Source: an uncultured Eubacteriales bacterium
GTDB taxonomy: Bacteria; Bacillota; Clostridia; Peptostreptococcales; Anaerovoracaceae
DNA length: 64,000 nucleotides
Direction: 5' to 3'
NCBI GenBank assembly: GCA_902786815.1
Contig: CADADV010000008.1
Location: forward strand, 19,469-83,468
Made by a program: the position numbers and the translations under genes
The notes under the pieces: generated by a model
The model's database searches: none
The model's input: the letters and a program-made list of their open reading frames with translations, nothing else
What the model was told of the DNA's origin: nothing
Shown: positions 9,011-18,295 of the stretch, in pieces
Position numbering within the stretch: position 1 is the stretch's first letter
Layout: every line of letters begins with the position of its first letter

Positions 9011-9097
9011 GCCGGCTTGATGGAATTGGCAGACGTGCGGGACTCAAAATCCCGTGGTGGCAACACCGTGTGGGTTCGACCCCCACAGCCGGCACCA
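9011..9097 (+). tRNA. tRNA-Leu (anticodon CAA)
   Basis: Acceptor arms GCCGGCT and AGCCGGC pair and CCA is encoded. The class II D-arm (GGAATTGG), a long variable arm and the T-arm GGGTTCGACCC are present. The anticodon stem GGGA/TCCC encloses CTCAAAA, giving anticodon CAA for UUG. No terminator follows before yajC, so read-through into yajC is possible. Confidence 0.95.
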
Positions 9098-9138
9098 TGA
9101 TAGTATATTAAGACTACAATATAGGAGGAAATAATCAA

Positions 9139-9666
9139 ATGATGGGTAGTTCAATGTTTTCGATTCTGATTCTGGTACTTCTTTTCGCAGTGATGTACTT
9201 CCTTATGATCAGACCGCAGAAGAAGAGAGAAAAAGAAACAAAGGAAATGAGAGCCAGTATTGCAGTAGGGGATGAGATCGTCACGATCGGCGGTCTTTGC
9301 TGCAAGGTTGTCAAGACCAAGGATGAATCCATTGTTGTGCAGGTAGGTCCTGACAAAGTTAAGATGGAATTCATGAGATGGGCTGTTTCCAAGATCACGA
9401 AGCAGGGTTCCGGTCATGTTGCGAAGGCGTCAGTTGATGATTATGATGAAGTATCCGATGCCGAAAAGCAGGAAGCCAGAAAGTCAAAGCCGAAGAGAAT
9501 GAAGAAGGCTGCCGTAGTAGAAGAGGCTGAAGAAGTCAAAGAAGCCGTTGCTGAAGAAGCAGAGGCCGCTGCTGAAAAAGCAGAAACAGTCGCTGAAGAA
9601 GCCTCAAAGGCTGCGGAAGAGGCTGAAAAGGTTGCCGAAGAAGTCGCAGAAGAATCTGCCGAATAA
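9139..9666 (+). CDS. yajC: YajC, Sec translocon accessory subunit, with acidic tail
   Basis: YajC is a small single-pass membrane protein that associates with SecDF during protein export. Residues 5-22 form the transmembrane helix ending in FLMIRPQKK, followed by the family's GDEIVTIGGL segment. YajC usually ends near 90-110 residues; this 175-residue version continues with a Lys patch (KSKPKRMKKA) and about 50 residues of Glu/Ala-rich, probably helical sequence. The ATG at 9139 has an AGGAGG site at 9123-9128; a second in-frame ATG follows directly. It lies just upstream of secDF but is separated by a terminator and a promoter. Confidence 0.93.
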   Translation: MMGSSMFSILILVLLFAVMYFLMIRPQKKREKETKEMRASIAVGDEIVTIGGLCCKVVKTKDESIVVQVGPDKVKMEFMRWAVSKITKQGSGHVAKASVDDYDEVSDAEKQEARKSKPKRMKKAAVVEEAEEVKEAVAEEAEAAAEKAETVAEEASKAAEEAEKVAEEVAEESAE

Positions 9667-9710
9667 TTCTTTGGAGGACGAGTCGGAACGTTTCAGATCA
9701 ATGACGATCG

Positions 9711-9738
9711 CCGCGCTGTTTTACAGCGCGGTGTTTGC
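9711..9738 (+). terminator. Intrinsic terminator after yajC
   Basis: CCGCGCTG (9711-9718) and CAGCGCGG (9724-9731) form a perfect 8-bp stem with a TTTTA loop, followed by TGTTTGC. The T-run is imperfect, so some read-through to secDF is possible. Confidence 0.7.
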
Positions 9739-9806
9739 ATTTAAATACACGGCGAAAAACATGATGCAAAAATGGGTTTTTTGCTTAAAAATCAAGGCTT
9801 TTAGGC

Positions 9807-9835
9807 TTGTTTGAGATGGTAAAAAATTGTATAAT
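9807..9835 (+). promoter_or_regulatory. Promoter for the secDF-relA operon
   Basis: TTGTTT (9807-9812), a 17-nt spacer and a perfect TATAAT (9830-9835) lie in an AT-rich stretch 48 nt before the secDF start codon. The -35 box is only half-consensus. Confidence 0.65.
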
Positions 9836-9883
9836 ACTATGAATGATTAAATGGAATTTTATTTTTAAAAACCGGAGGAACAG

Positions 9884-12385
9884 ATGAATTACACTTTCAG
9901 GAAAATTTTAGCTGTATTTATTGCCCTATGCGTTGTATTCGGATGGCTTGTGACTGTCACAGGCATTGGCCCGTTAACACCGCTGAAGGACAGAATGAGT
10001 CTTGGTCTTGATATCAAGGGCGGCGTATATGTCGTTATGGAGGCGAATGAAGATGATATCAAGGGCATGTCTGATGAAGAGCTCCGCGAGGCTATGGAGC
10101 AGACACAGACAGTTATCGAGAATCGTATCAACGCCAATGGTCTTGGAGAACCGACTATCACCATTGAAGGCCAGAACAGGCTCAGAGTTGAAATTCCTGA
10201 AGTTGAAGACCCTGAAGAAGCCATCGAGCTGATCGGTAAGACAGCTAAACTTGAGTTCAAGCTGGCGGATGGAACTGTTGTGCTTGAGGGAAGCAATGTC
10301 AAGAAGGCAGAAGCTGCCAGAGATGACCAGTCCACAGGATACGCAGTAAACCTGCAGTTTGACAGAAAGGGTGCAGATGCCTTTGGAGATGCGACAACGA
10401 AAGCATTCAACGGCGAAGTCACTTCTACCATGGAAGGCGTTGGAAACGGCGCCATTGCTATCGTACTTGACGATCAGATCATTTCAGCACCAAACGTAAA
10501 CGAGCCGATTCTGGGAGGAAGCTGTACGATCACCGGAGATTTTGATCTCGAGGAAGCACAGCTGCTTGCTGCACAGATCAACGGTGGTGCACTGCCGATC
10601 GGATTGACTGAAGTAACCTCATCAGTCCAGTCTGCAACGATTGGATACAATGCTTTGGAAATGAGCGTCATCGGCGGTCTCATCGGTCTGGCGATCATAC
10701 TTCTCCTCATGCTGTTCATATACAGAGGATTAGGCCTTTGCGCTGATATCGCACTGCTGCTGTACGTTGTACTGATCCTGAATATCATGGCGTCAATGGG
10801 AACCGTCCTGACACTGCCGGGCATTGCAGGTATCATCATTTCCATCGGTATGGCTGTAGACGCCAACGTCGTTATATTCTCCCGTATCCGTGAGGAAATC
10901 GTTCTGGGACGCACTGTGCGGGTGGCCACCGAGACAGGTTCCAAGAGAGCTATGACAACAGTCATCGACTCTCAGGTCACAACACTGATCGCAGCGGTCA
11001 TCCTCTACGAAATCGGAACCAGCGCCGTTAAAGGCTTTGCATACACATTCATGGTTGGTATCATCGTCAGCATTTTCACCGCTGTCTTCATCACACAGCT
11101 TTATGTGAAACTGATGGCAGGAAGTGATAAGTTCGCGAAGAAATCCTTCTTCGGCATCAAGCAGGACGGAACTGCATCCTTCCACCTTACAAATATCATC
11201 CACTTCATGGACAAGCGCAAGATCTTCTACTGCATTTCCGCCGGCATCCTGATCATCGGTCTGGCATTCGGCATGATCCGCGGCCTGAACTACGGTATCG
11301 ACTTCACAGGCGGTACTATGATCCAGCTGGATATGGGCAAGCAGGTCAAGATCTCACAGGTAGAGGACGCTATCAAGCAGTTTGACCTCGATCCGCAGAT
11401 CATATACGCAGGAAAGGATAATGATCAGATCGTCATCAGGACTATCGATTCACTGGACAAGGCGCATAGAGCTGAAGTAATCAATGCTGTCAATGATGAA
11501 TTCGGCATCAAGGGCGATGACAATGTTGTCACGCAGGAATACTTCGGTCCATCTGTAGGAAAGGAACTGCGGAACAACGCTATTCTGGCCATCATCATCT
11601 CTGCTTTGTGTATGATGGTCTACATCCGGATCCGGTTCCGCGAATGGAAATTCGGCGGAGCCGCTATGCTTGGCGTACTGCATGACGTACTGATCGTCAT
11701 ATCGTTCTACGCCATCTTCGGAATCACCGTGGACAACCCGTTCATCGCCGGTATCCTGACGGTTGTCGGTTACTCGATCAACGACACCATCGTAATATTC
11801 GACCGTATCAGAGAGAATATCAGGTATATGAAGAGGGGAACCCTCAAGGAGACCATTGATCAGAGTATCACCCAGACACTGGGACGTTCCATGATGACAT
11901 CCCTGACGACATTGATCGTCATGGTACCGATCGTCATCATTGCCGGAGACGCCATCCGCGAATTCGTATTCCCGCTGATGGTTGGTGTATTGGCCGGTAC
12001 TTACTCCTCCATCTGCGTCTGCTCACCGATCTTCTACGAGCTCGGCAGAAGAGGCAGGACGACGGAGTATCAGCGGCAGATCAAAGAAGCCGAAAAGAAA
12101 GCGAAGAAGAAGGCAAAGAAAGAGGGCAAGCCTTATGTGCCTAAGAAAATAGAAGCTCCGAAGGCAGATGAACAGGCTGCTGAAGCAGAAGCAAAAGCAG
12201 CAGAAGCCGCTGAGGCAAAAGCAACAGAGACCGCCGGGGAAGCGCCTGCCCAGAAACCTTCAAAACCTGCGGACACAACCGCCAACAGGAAGAAAGAAGC
12301 CAACAAGAAACGCTCCAAGCGCTATGTCAAAGGCGTTCAGAAGAAAGAAGAAGCAAGAGAAGAAGACGACACCTTCAGACTGTAA
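9884..12385 (+). CDS. secDF: SecDF fusion protein with basic, low-complexity C-terminal tail
   Basis: SecD and SecF are one 833-residue polypeptide. It uses the proton gradient to pull exported proteins through SecYEG. The SecD half (about 1-425) has LGLDIKGGVYVVME after TM1 and GIAGIIISIGMAVDANVVIF in the TM block; the SecF half (about 430-735) has LNYGIDFTGGT and VVGYSINDTIVIFDRIRENI. Residues 736-833 are a cytoplasmic tail: Lys-rich, then Ala/Glu-rich, then Lys/Arg-rich again (NRKKEANKKRSKRYVKG). Fused SecDF is known from Bacillus; the tail is not standard. The ATG has a GGAGGA site 6 nt upstream. relA follows after 6 nt. Confidence 0.95.
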   Translation: MNYTFRKILAVFIALCVVFGWLVTVTGIGPLTPLKDRMSLGLDIKGGVYVVMEANEDDIKGMSDEELREAMEQTQTVIENRINANGLGEPTITIEGQNRLRVEIPEVEDPEEAIELIGKTAKLEFKLADGTVVLEGSNVKKAEAARDDQSTGYAVNLQFDRKGADAFGDATTKAFNGEVTSTMEGVGNGAIAIVLDDQIISAPNVNEPILGGSCTITGDFDLEEAQLLAAQINGGALPIGLTEVTSSVQSATIGYNALEMSVIGGLIGLAIILLLMLFIYRGLGLCADIALLLYVVLILNIMASMGTVLTLPGIAGIIISIGMAVDANVVIFSRIREEIVLGRTVRVATETGSKRAMTTVIDSQVTTLIAAVILYEIGTSAVKGFAYTFMVGIIVSIFTAVFITQLYVKLMAGSDKFAKKSFFGIKQDGTASFHLTNIIHFMDKRKIFYCISAGILIIGLAFGMIRGLNYGIDFTGGTMIQLDMGKQVKISQVEDAIKQFDLDPQIIYAGKDNDQIVIRTIDSLDKAHRAEVINAVNDEFGIKGDDNVVTQEYFGPSVGKELRNNAILAIIISALCMMVYIRIRFREWKFGGAAMLGVLHDVLIVISFYAIFGITVDNPFIAGILTVVGYSINDTIVIFDRIRENIRYMKRGTLKETIDQSITQTLGRSMMTSLTTLIVMVPIVIIAGDAIREFVFPLMVGVLAGTYSSICVCSPIFYELGRRGRTTEYQRQIKEAEKKAKKKAKKEGKPYVPKKIEAPKADEQAAEAEAKAAEAAEAKATETAGEAPAQKPSKPADTTANRKKEANKKRSKRYVKGVQKKEEAREEDDTFRL

Positions 12386-12391
12386 GCGATT

Positions 12392-14593
12392 ATGACCAAG
12401 AGAGAATTCCTCAGTACAATTGAACAATTCAACCCGAACTACGACATGGACATCATCTCCAGAGCTTATGATGTCGCCGAGGAGATGCATAGAAACCAAC
12501 TGAGGAAATCAGGAGAAGAGTATCTGATCCATCCTCTCGCAGTCGCTGTAATACTCGCGGAACTCGGTATGGACTCCGAGACCATTGCTGCAGGGCTGCT
12601 GCATGATGTTATTGAAGACACCTCCTACACAGTGGAGGACATGACGAAGGATTTCGGAACAGAGGTCACCGAACTCGTTGACGGTGTCACCAAGCTGAGC
12701 GCCCTCAAATTTGAGAGCAAGGAGGAACGTCAGGCCGAGAATCTGCGGAAGATGTTCCTCGCTATGTCCAAGGATATCAGGGTGCTCATTATCAAGCTTG
12801 CAGACCGGCTCCACAACCTCAGAACGATCAACTACATGACCCATGAGAAGATCATTGAGAAGTGTCAGGAAACGCTGGACATCTACGCGCCTCTGGCAGC
12901 AAGACTTGGTATCTATTCCATGAAGATGGAACTGGAAGACATCGCTCTCAAATTCCTGGATCCTGCGGCATATTACGATCTGGCGGAACAGGTCAGCCAG
13001 AGAAAAGGAGAGCGCGAAAGCGCCATCAATGAGGTTGTAGAAGAAATCAGCAAAGCGCTGGATGAAATCGGGATCAAGCATGAAACCTACGGCAGATCCA
13101 AGCACTTCTACAGCATCTATAAGAAGATGAAGTATCAGCACAAGAATCTCGATGAGATTTTTGATCTGATGGCGGTCAGGATCATCGTGGATACGGTCAG
13201 GGACTGTTATGCATCACTTGGCCTTGTTCACACGATGTGGACGCCGATCCCCGGACGGTTCAAGGACTACATAGCGATGCCTAAGCCGAATATGTACCAG
13301 TCGCTTCACACCACCGTCATGGGGAAAACCGGCAGACCTTTTGAGATCCAGATCCGGACCCAGGAAATGCACCACATTGCCGAGTATGGTATCGCGGCAC
13401 ACTGGAAATACAAGGAAGGCATCGCAAGCGACAAAGAAGAAGTCAAGCTGAGTTGGTTAAGGCAGGCTCTGGAATGGCAAAAGGACGTGAACGATCCTAA
13501 GGAATTCATGGAATCCCTCAAGATGGATCTGTTCTCCAATCAGGTATTCGTATTCACACCGCATGGAGATGTGATCGAATTGCCGGCCGGCGCAACTCCG
13601 CTTGATTTTGCATTCAAGATCCATACGGATGTAGGGTGTAAATGCGTCGGCGCCAAGGTCAACGGCAAGATGGTCACCATCGACTATCCGCTCGAGAACG
13701 GGAACATCGTTGATATCGTCACATCGCCGAACGCGGCCGGCCCCAGCATCGACTGGCTCAAGATCGCCAAGAGCAGCTCTGCCAGGAACAAGATCCGTCA
13801 GTGGCTCAAGCGTGAGAACAAGAACGATGCCGTCGACAAGGGCAAGGATCTGTTCGCCCAGTACCTGAGAAGAAAAGGATTCGACCCCAGGGTGCTGATG
13901 ACGAACACCTATATTGCCAAAGCGGCCAAGGCATTGGGCTTCAAGGACTCCGACGATCTGTATAATCAGCTGAGCTACGGCGGAAATCTTCAGACGAAGG
14001 TATCCAACCTGCTTCAGAGCTATGAGGATGAACGCCGCAAGCTTGAAACAGAAGAGAAGAACAAAACTCTGATCGACGATCTCAATGAGATCAGCGAGAA
14101 GACGCAGAAAAAGATAGAAAGCTTCCGGACTGCCGATGCAGAAACCGGTGTCGTAGTGGAAGGCGTCGACAATCTGATGATCAGCATCGCCCGCTGCTGT
14201 ACGCCGGTGCCGGGAGATGATATCGTCGGATACATTACGAAGGGCAGGGGCATTACCGTTCACAGGACGGACTGCGACAACATCAAAGCCCTTGATGAAG
14301 AGGAACGTGCGCGTCTCATCAGCGTCAGCTGGGATCCAAGACTCGAGAACAAAGCCTACGACGGGGAAATCAGCATCATCGCCAAGGACCAGAAGGGGCT
14401 GCTTTCAAGCATTTCCAAGGTCTGTGAGGATATGGATGTGCGGATCATCGGCCTCAACGCCAGAGCCAATAAGGACGATACCGTCAGGATCAATATGACT
14501 CTGATGATACAGGACAGATCCCAGATCGAAAAGCTCTGCCGCTCATTCAAGGGCATCCCGGGCATACTGGAAGCGTACAGGAACAAAGGATAA
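12392..14593 (+). CDS. relA: Bifunctional (p)ppGpp synthetase/hydrolase, RelA/SpoT homologue
   Basis: The 733-residue Rel protein makes and degrades the stringent-response alarmone (p)ppGpp. The hydrolase HD domain is intact, with H47 and the HD pair at 71-72 in LLHDVIEDT. The synthetase domain spans about 225-350 ([23 protein letters not shown]), TGS about 383-445, a conserved Cys region ([14 protein letters not shown]) near 598, and an ACT domain about 655-730. Both active sites look complete. In many Clostridia recJ and apt lie between secDF and relA; here they do not. Translation is likely coupled to secDF. Confidence 0.96.
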   Translation: MTKREFLSTIEQFNPNYDMDIISRAYDVAEEMHRNQLRKSGEEYLIHPLAVAVILAELGMDSETIAAGLLHDVIEDTSYTVEDMTKDFGTEVTELVDGVTKLSALKFESKEERQAENLRKMFLAMSKDIRVLIIKLADRLHNLRTINYMTHEKIIEKCQETLDIYAPLAARLGIYSMKMELEDIALKFLDPAAYYDLAEQVSQRKGERESAINEVVEEISKALDEIGIKHETYGRSKHFYSIYKKMKYQHKNLDEIFDLMAVRIIVDTVRDCYASLGLVHTMWTPIPGRFKDYIAMPKPNMYQSLHTTVMGKTGRPFEIQIRTQEMHHIAEYGIAAHWKYKEGIASDKEEVKLSWLRQALEWQKDVNDPKEFMESLKMDLFSNQVFVFTPHGDVIELPAGATPLDFAFKIHTDVGCKCVGAKVNGKMVTIDYPLENGNIVDIVTSPNAAGPSIDWLKIAKSSSARNKIRQWLKRENKNDAVDKGKDLFAQYLRRKGFDPRVLMTNTYIAKAAKALGFKDSDDLYNQLSYGGNLQTKVSNLLQSYEDERRKLETEEKNKTLIDDLNEISEKTQKKIESFRTADAETGVVVEGVDNLMISIARCCTPVPGDDIVGYITKGRGITVHRTDCDNIKALDEEERARLISVSWDPRLENKAYDGEISIIAKDQKGLLSSISKVCEDMDVRIIGLNARANKDDTVRINMTLMIQDRSQIEKLCRSFKGIPGILEAYRNKG

Positions 14594-14600
14594 ATTACAA

Positions 14601-15050
14601 ATGCGTGCAGTAGTACAGAGAGTAACAAAGAGCAGTGTGACCGTGGAAGGACGTGTTACAGGACAGATCGGCAAGGGACTTATGGTTCTGATCGGCGTCG
14701 AAGAAGGAGATACCGAAAAGGATGCTGAATACATAGCCAAGAAAGTCTCGGCCCTCCGCGTGTTCGATGATGAAGAAGGCGTTATGAACCTCAGTGTGCA
14801 GGATGTAGGCGGCGAGATACTGGCAGTATCCCAGTTCACACTGCTGGGAGACGTGCGCAAAGGCAACCGGCCAAGCTATTTTACAGCAGCCCGCCCGGAA
14901 GCGGCAGACGCACTCTACAGGAAGGTCATCGAGAAGATCGAGGCCAGGGGCATCCATGTGGAAGAAGGCGTGTTCCAGGCAGAAATGCTGGTCAGCATCG
15001 ACAATGACGGACCGGTAACGATCCTTCTGGAGAGTCATAAACTGTTTTAG
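14601..15050 (+). CDS. dtd: D-aminoacyl-tRNA deacylase
   Basis: The 149-residue DTD enzyme hydrolyses D-amino acids (and glycine mischarged on tRNA-Ala) from tRNA. The family signatures are visible: MRAVVQRV at the N-terminus, [17 protein letters not shown] with the catalytic SQFTL near residue 77, and a C-terminal NDGPVT motif. Length is typical. It lies 7 nt after relA, with a possible AAAGGA site inside the relA end, and belongs to the same translation-quality operon. Confidence 0.95.
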   Translation: MRAVVQRVTKSSVTVEGRVTGQIGKGLMVLIGVEEGDTEKDAEYIAKKVSALRVFDDEEGVMNLSVQDVGGEILAVSQFTLLGDVRKGNRPSYFTAARPEAADALYRKVIEKIEARGIHVEEGVFQAEMLVSIDNDGPVTILLESHKLF

Positions 15051-15062
15051 GAGAGAATAATA

Positions 15063-15686
15063 ATGCAGGTTTACAATATACCAACAGGCGCCATCGGCAC
15101 CAATACATACCTTGTCTTTAATGAGGCGACGATGCAGGGATTTCTCGTGGATCCGGGCGAATACAGCAAAGGCATCGCCGACAAGATCAAGGAAATGGGA
15201 ATAGACATAAAATATATTATCTTAACCCATGGCCATGCGGACCATATCATGGGAGTACCCGGATTCAAAGGCGATTTCCCAAATGCTGAAATCATTGCTC
15301 ATGTCAAAGAGAAAGAGATGCTCTCTGACACGAACTTCAATATGAGTACGCAGTTCGGAAGACCTACGGTGATCGATGCTGATCGCTATGTCGAAGATGG
15401 TAATGAAATGGATGCGGGCGGACTGCATTTGCGGTTCCTGTTCACACCGGGTCATTCACCAGGCGGTATGTGCATCTATATTCCGGAAGAGAATACGCTC
15501 TTCAGCGGTGATACGCTGTTCCGGGCGTCTATAGGCAGGACTGATTTCCCGGGCTGTTCTTTCAACGATCTGGAAGAAGCGATCCACACGAAACTCTGGC
15601 CGCTGCCTGACGATACGCAGGTGTTCCCGGGTCATATGGGACCAACGAATATAGGATTCGAGAAAGAGCATAATCCATTTGTATAG
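15063..15686 (+). CDS. MBL-fold metallohydrolase, glyoxalase II-like
   Basis: The 207-residue protein has the metallo-beta-lactamase metal ligands THGHADHIMG (about residue 57), TPGHSPGG, FSGDTLF and a final FPGHMGPT. This is the short glyoxalase II-like group that sits between dtd and hemZ in many Clostridia. A hydroxyacyl-thioester or related hydrolase role is likely, but the substrate cannot be read from sequence. AGGAGAG precedes the ATG. Its end overlaps the TTG start of hemZ by 8 nt. Confidence 0.88.
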   Translation: MQVYNIPTGAIGTNTYLVFNEATMQGFLVDPGEYSKGIADKIKEMGIDIKYIILTHGHADHIMGVPGFKGDFPNAEIIAHVKEKEMLSDTNFNMSTQFGRPTVIDADRYVEDGNEMDAGGLHLRFLFTPGHSPGGMCIYIPEENTLFSGDTLFRASIGRTDFPGCSFNDLEEAIHTKLWPLPDDTQVFPGHMGPTNIGFEKEHNPFV

Positions 15687-17007
15687 ATTTCGATTCAACA
15701 ACATTGAAAATACCAGTCAGTACGAAGAACTGATCAAAGAGTTTCTGCAGCCGTCTGAATACGGACCGGAAGGGGATACGCTCCTGGAGTACGACTTCAT
15801 GGGTGACAAAGAGGAAGTCAAGCGGCAGATCTACAGAGATCTCTCCAGCAGGACAGGCAAAAGTCCCAAATGGGGTATCCTGACAGGCATCCGGCCGGTC
15901 AAACTGGCAGGAGAACTGCTGGATCAGGAAAAAGATCCGGAATCTGTCCTGAAAGAATCGTATCTGGTCCACGACAGCAAGAGGGCTCTGGTCAGGGATA
16001 TCCTTGATTACCAGCGTGCAAAGGCAGGAAAGCCCGACCCGAAAAGCCTTTCTGTATACATCGGCATCCCATTCTGTCCCACACGTTGCCTCTATTGCTC
16101 TTTTACGAGCAATCAGGTGCAGCAGGACCAGATGGAGCCGTATCTGGCTGCATTGAAAAAAGAAATCGAATATGCCGGAGCAGCTGCGAAAAATGCCGGG
16201 TACAAGCCGGAAACACTCTATTTCGGAGGCGGTACGCCGACAACGCTGAGCGCAGGGCAACTGGATTCGCTGCTCACCAAAGTCAGTGATGCTTTTGCAA
16301 TAGGAGGCGTAAGAGAATACACTGTCGAGGCCGGACGGCCCGACACGATCACGAAGGATAAACTGCAGGTCCTCATCGATCACGGCGTGGACCGGATCAG
16401 CATCAATCCCCAGTCCATGAAGCAGGAAACGCTTGATCTGATCGGACGCAGACATACGGTGGAGGATGTGTACAAAGCCTTCGATTTGGCATGGAAGGTA
16501 GGCATCGAAGTCGTCAACGCCGATCTGATCGCCGGTCTTCCGGAGGAAACAGAGGCGGATTTTGCCCGCAGTCTGGAGGAAATCATCCGGCTGGGAGCGA
16601 ACAACATCACCCTGCATACGCTTGCTGTGAAACGGGCATCGCGGCTGAAGGAGATGGATGAGAACTTCAACTACAAGGATGAGGAACTCAGAGAGCGTAT
16701 GCTGGCATCTGCCCATGAAACCCTCCGGGGCAGAGGCTACCAGCCATATTACCTCTACCGGCAGAAGCACACTTCCGGCAATACGGAGAATACAGGTTTC
16801 TGCCTGGATGATCGTCCGGGATTGTACAACATCAGGATCATGGAGGAAGCCCAGTCCAATCTGGCTCTGGGGGCAGGCGGGATCAGCAAGATCTATTTCC
16901 CCGAGGAAAACAGGCTGGAAAGGGTCGCAAATGTTTCAAATTATGAAATCTACATCGACAGGATCGATGAAATGATAGAGAGAAAAAGAAAAGGTTTTTT
17001 CATATAG
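15679..17007 (+). CDS. hemZ: HemZ-type radical SAM protein (coproporphyrinogen dehydrogenase family)
   Basis: The 442-residue protein has the radical SAM cluster motif FCPTRCLYCSF (CxxxCxxC) near residue 133, followed by LYFGGGTPTTL and the HemN-type DLIAGLPEE segment. HemZ proteins oxidise coproporphyrinogen III without oxygen, or act as haem chaperones; which applies here is open because no other haem gene is in view. TTG at 15679 is chosen because it gives the expected N-terminus (YRFRFNN) and ATG alternatives would remove conserved sequence. It overlaps the upstream gene by 8 nt. Confidence 0.88.
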   Translation: MYRFRFNNIENTSQYEELIKEFLQPSEYGPEGDTLLEYDFMGDKEEVKRQIYRDLSSRTGKSPKWGILTGIRPVKLAGELLDQEKDPESVLKESYLVHDSKRALVRDILDYQRAKAGKPDPKSLSVYIGIPFCPTRCLYCSFTSNQVQQDQMEPYLAALKKEIEYAGAAAKNAGYKPETLYFGGGTPTTLSAGQLDSLLTKVSDAFAIGGVREYTVEAGRPDTITKDKLQVLIDHGVDRISINPQSMKQETLDLIGRRHTVEDVYKAFDLAWKVGIEVVNADLIAGLPEETEADFARSLEEIIRLGANNITLHTLAVKRASRLKEMDENFNYKDEELRERMLASAHETLRGRGYQPYYLYRQKHTSGNTENTGFCLDDRPGLYNIRIMEEAQSNLALGAGGISKIYFPEENRLERVANVSNYEIYIDRIDEMIERKRKGFFI

Positions 17008-17022
17008 ACAGGAGGAATGAAT

Positions 17023-18276
17023 ATGTTAACAAACGCACCAAAAGGAACAAAAGACGTAATGCCTGATCAGATCTACAAGTGGCACTATATCGAAGAGAAG
17101 TTTGCCGCGATCTGCAGAAGATACGGATTCAAAGAAATCAGAACTCCGATTTTCGAACATACGGAACTGTTCCAGAGAGGTGTCGGCGATACGACAGACA
17201 TCGTGCAGAAAGAAATGTACACCTTCAAGGATTTCGGAAACAGAAGCATCACACTGCGTCCGGAAGGGACATCCCCGGTATGCAGATCCCTCTGCGAGCA
17301 TAAGACATACGCAGATCCGCAGCCGACAAAAGTCTATTACAATATTCCCTGCTGCAGATATGAGAAACCGCAGTCAGGCAGACTCAGAGAGTTCCACCAG
17401 TTCGGTGTAGAGACATTCGGAACGATGAACATGATGGCAGACGCGGAGATCATTGCCATCGGATACGATTTCATCAATGAAATGGGAATCACCGACGTAG
17501 AACTTCAGATCAACAGCGTCGGCTGTCCGGAGTGCAGAGGCAAGCACAGAGACGCACTGCGGAAGTTCCTTGAACCGAAGTACGACCAGCTGTGCCCGAC
17601 CTGCCAGGAGCGGTTCCACACCAATCCGATGAGGATCCTCGACTGCAAATCCCCGATCGACCAGGAACTGGTAAAAGATGCTCCGATGATGCTGGACTAC
17701 CTCTGCGATGACTGCAAACAGGCATTCGAAGAGCTCAAAGCCAATCTGGATGCGTTCGGGATCAAGTATGTTGTCAATCCTAAGATCGTAAGAGGTCTGG
17801 ATTACTATACAAAGACTGCTTTTGAGTTCGTTACAACAAAAATCGGCGCGCAGGGAACTGTCTGCGGCGGCGGCAGATATGACGGGCTGATCGAGGAGAT
17901 CGGCGGACCTTCCACTCCGGGCGTAGGTTGGGGCATGGGTAAGGAGAGGATCCTGATGACCATGGAAGCATGCGGCGTGGAGATCCCGGAACCAGCCGGA
18001 ACGGATGTGTTCATCGCCTTTATGGGCGATCAGGCCAAGCTCTTCGCACTGAACCTGATGCACGAACTGCGCCTGAAGGGCGTCAGCGTCCAGATGGACG
18101 TCATGGGCAGAAACTTCAAGAATCAGTTCAAATTTGCCAACAGAGCCGGCGCTGCCAAGACGGTCATCATCGGTGAGAATGAACTGAATGAGGGTATGCT
18201 GCAGATCAAGGATATGGAGACAGGCGAGCAGAGCAGCGTTCCTGTCGGAAGCATCATCGACGAACTGACAAAATAA
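17023..18276 (+). CDS. hisS: Histidyl-tRNA synthetase
   Basis: The 417-residue class II synthetase charges tRNA-His. Motif 1 region [14 protein letters not shown], motif 2 FRPEG-type [10 protein letters not shown], the HisA-type [12 protein letters not shown] and GGGRYDGL, and motif 3 [11 protein letters not shown] are present, then the anticodon-binding domain. An in-frame ATG at 17017 touches the GGAGGA site (17011-17016), leaving no spacer, so I start at the ATG at 17023 with 7 nt of spacing. aspS follows after 19 nt, a common Firmicutes pair. Confidence 0.95.
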   Translation: MLTNAPKGTKDVMPDQIYKWHYIEEKFAAICRRYGFKEIRTPIFEHTELFQRGVGDTTDIVQKEMYTFKDFGNRSITLRPEGTSPVCRSLCEHKTYADPQPTKVYYNIPCCRYEKPQSGRLREFHQFGVETFGTMNMMADAEIIAIGYDFINEMGITDVELQINSVGCPECRGKHRDALRKFLEPKYDQLCPTCQERFHTNPMRILDCKSPIDQELVKDAPMMLDYLCDDCKQAFEELKANLDAFGIKYVVNPKIVRGLDYYTKTAFEFVTTKIGAQGTVCGGGRYDGLIEEIGGPSTPGVGWGMGKERILMTMEACGVEIPEPAGTDVFIAFMGDQAKLFALNLMHELRLKGVSVQMDVMGRNFKNQFKFANRAGAAKTVIIGENELNEGMLQIKDMETGEQSSVPVGSIIDELTK

Positions 18277-18295
18277 AATTAAAGGAGAGACATTC

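Noticed and set aside
15562-16770. 402-codon minus-strand frame opposite hemZ
   Set aside because: Antisense of a gene with clear radical SAM motifs; a by-product of codon bias.
17017-17022. hisS start at the first ATG (17017)
   Set aside because: It directly abuts the GGAGGA ribosome site; ATG 17023 gives normal spacing.
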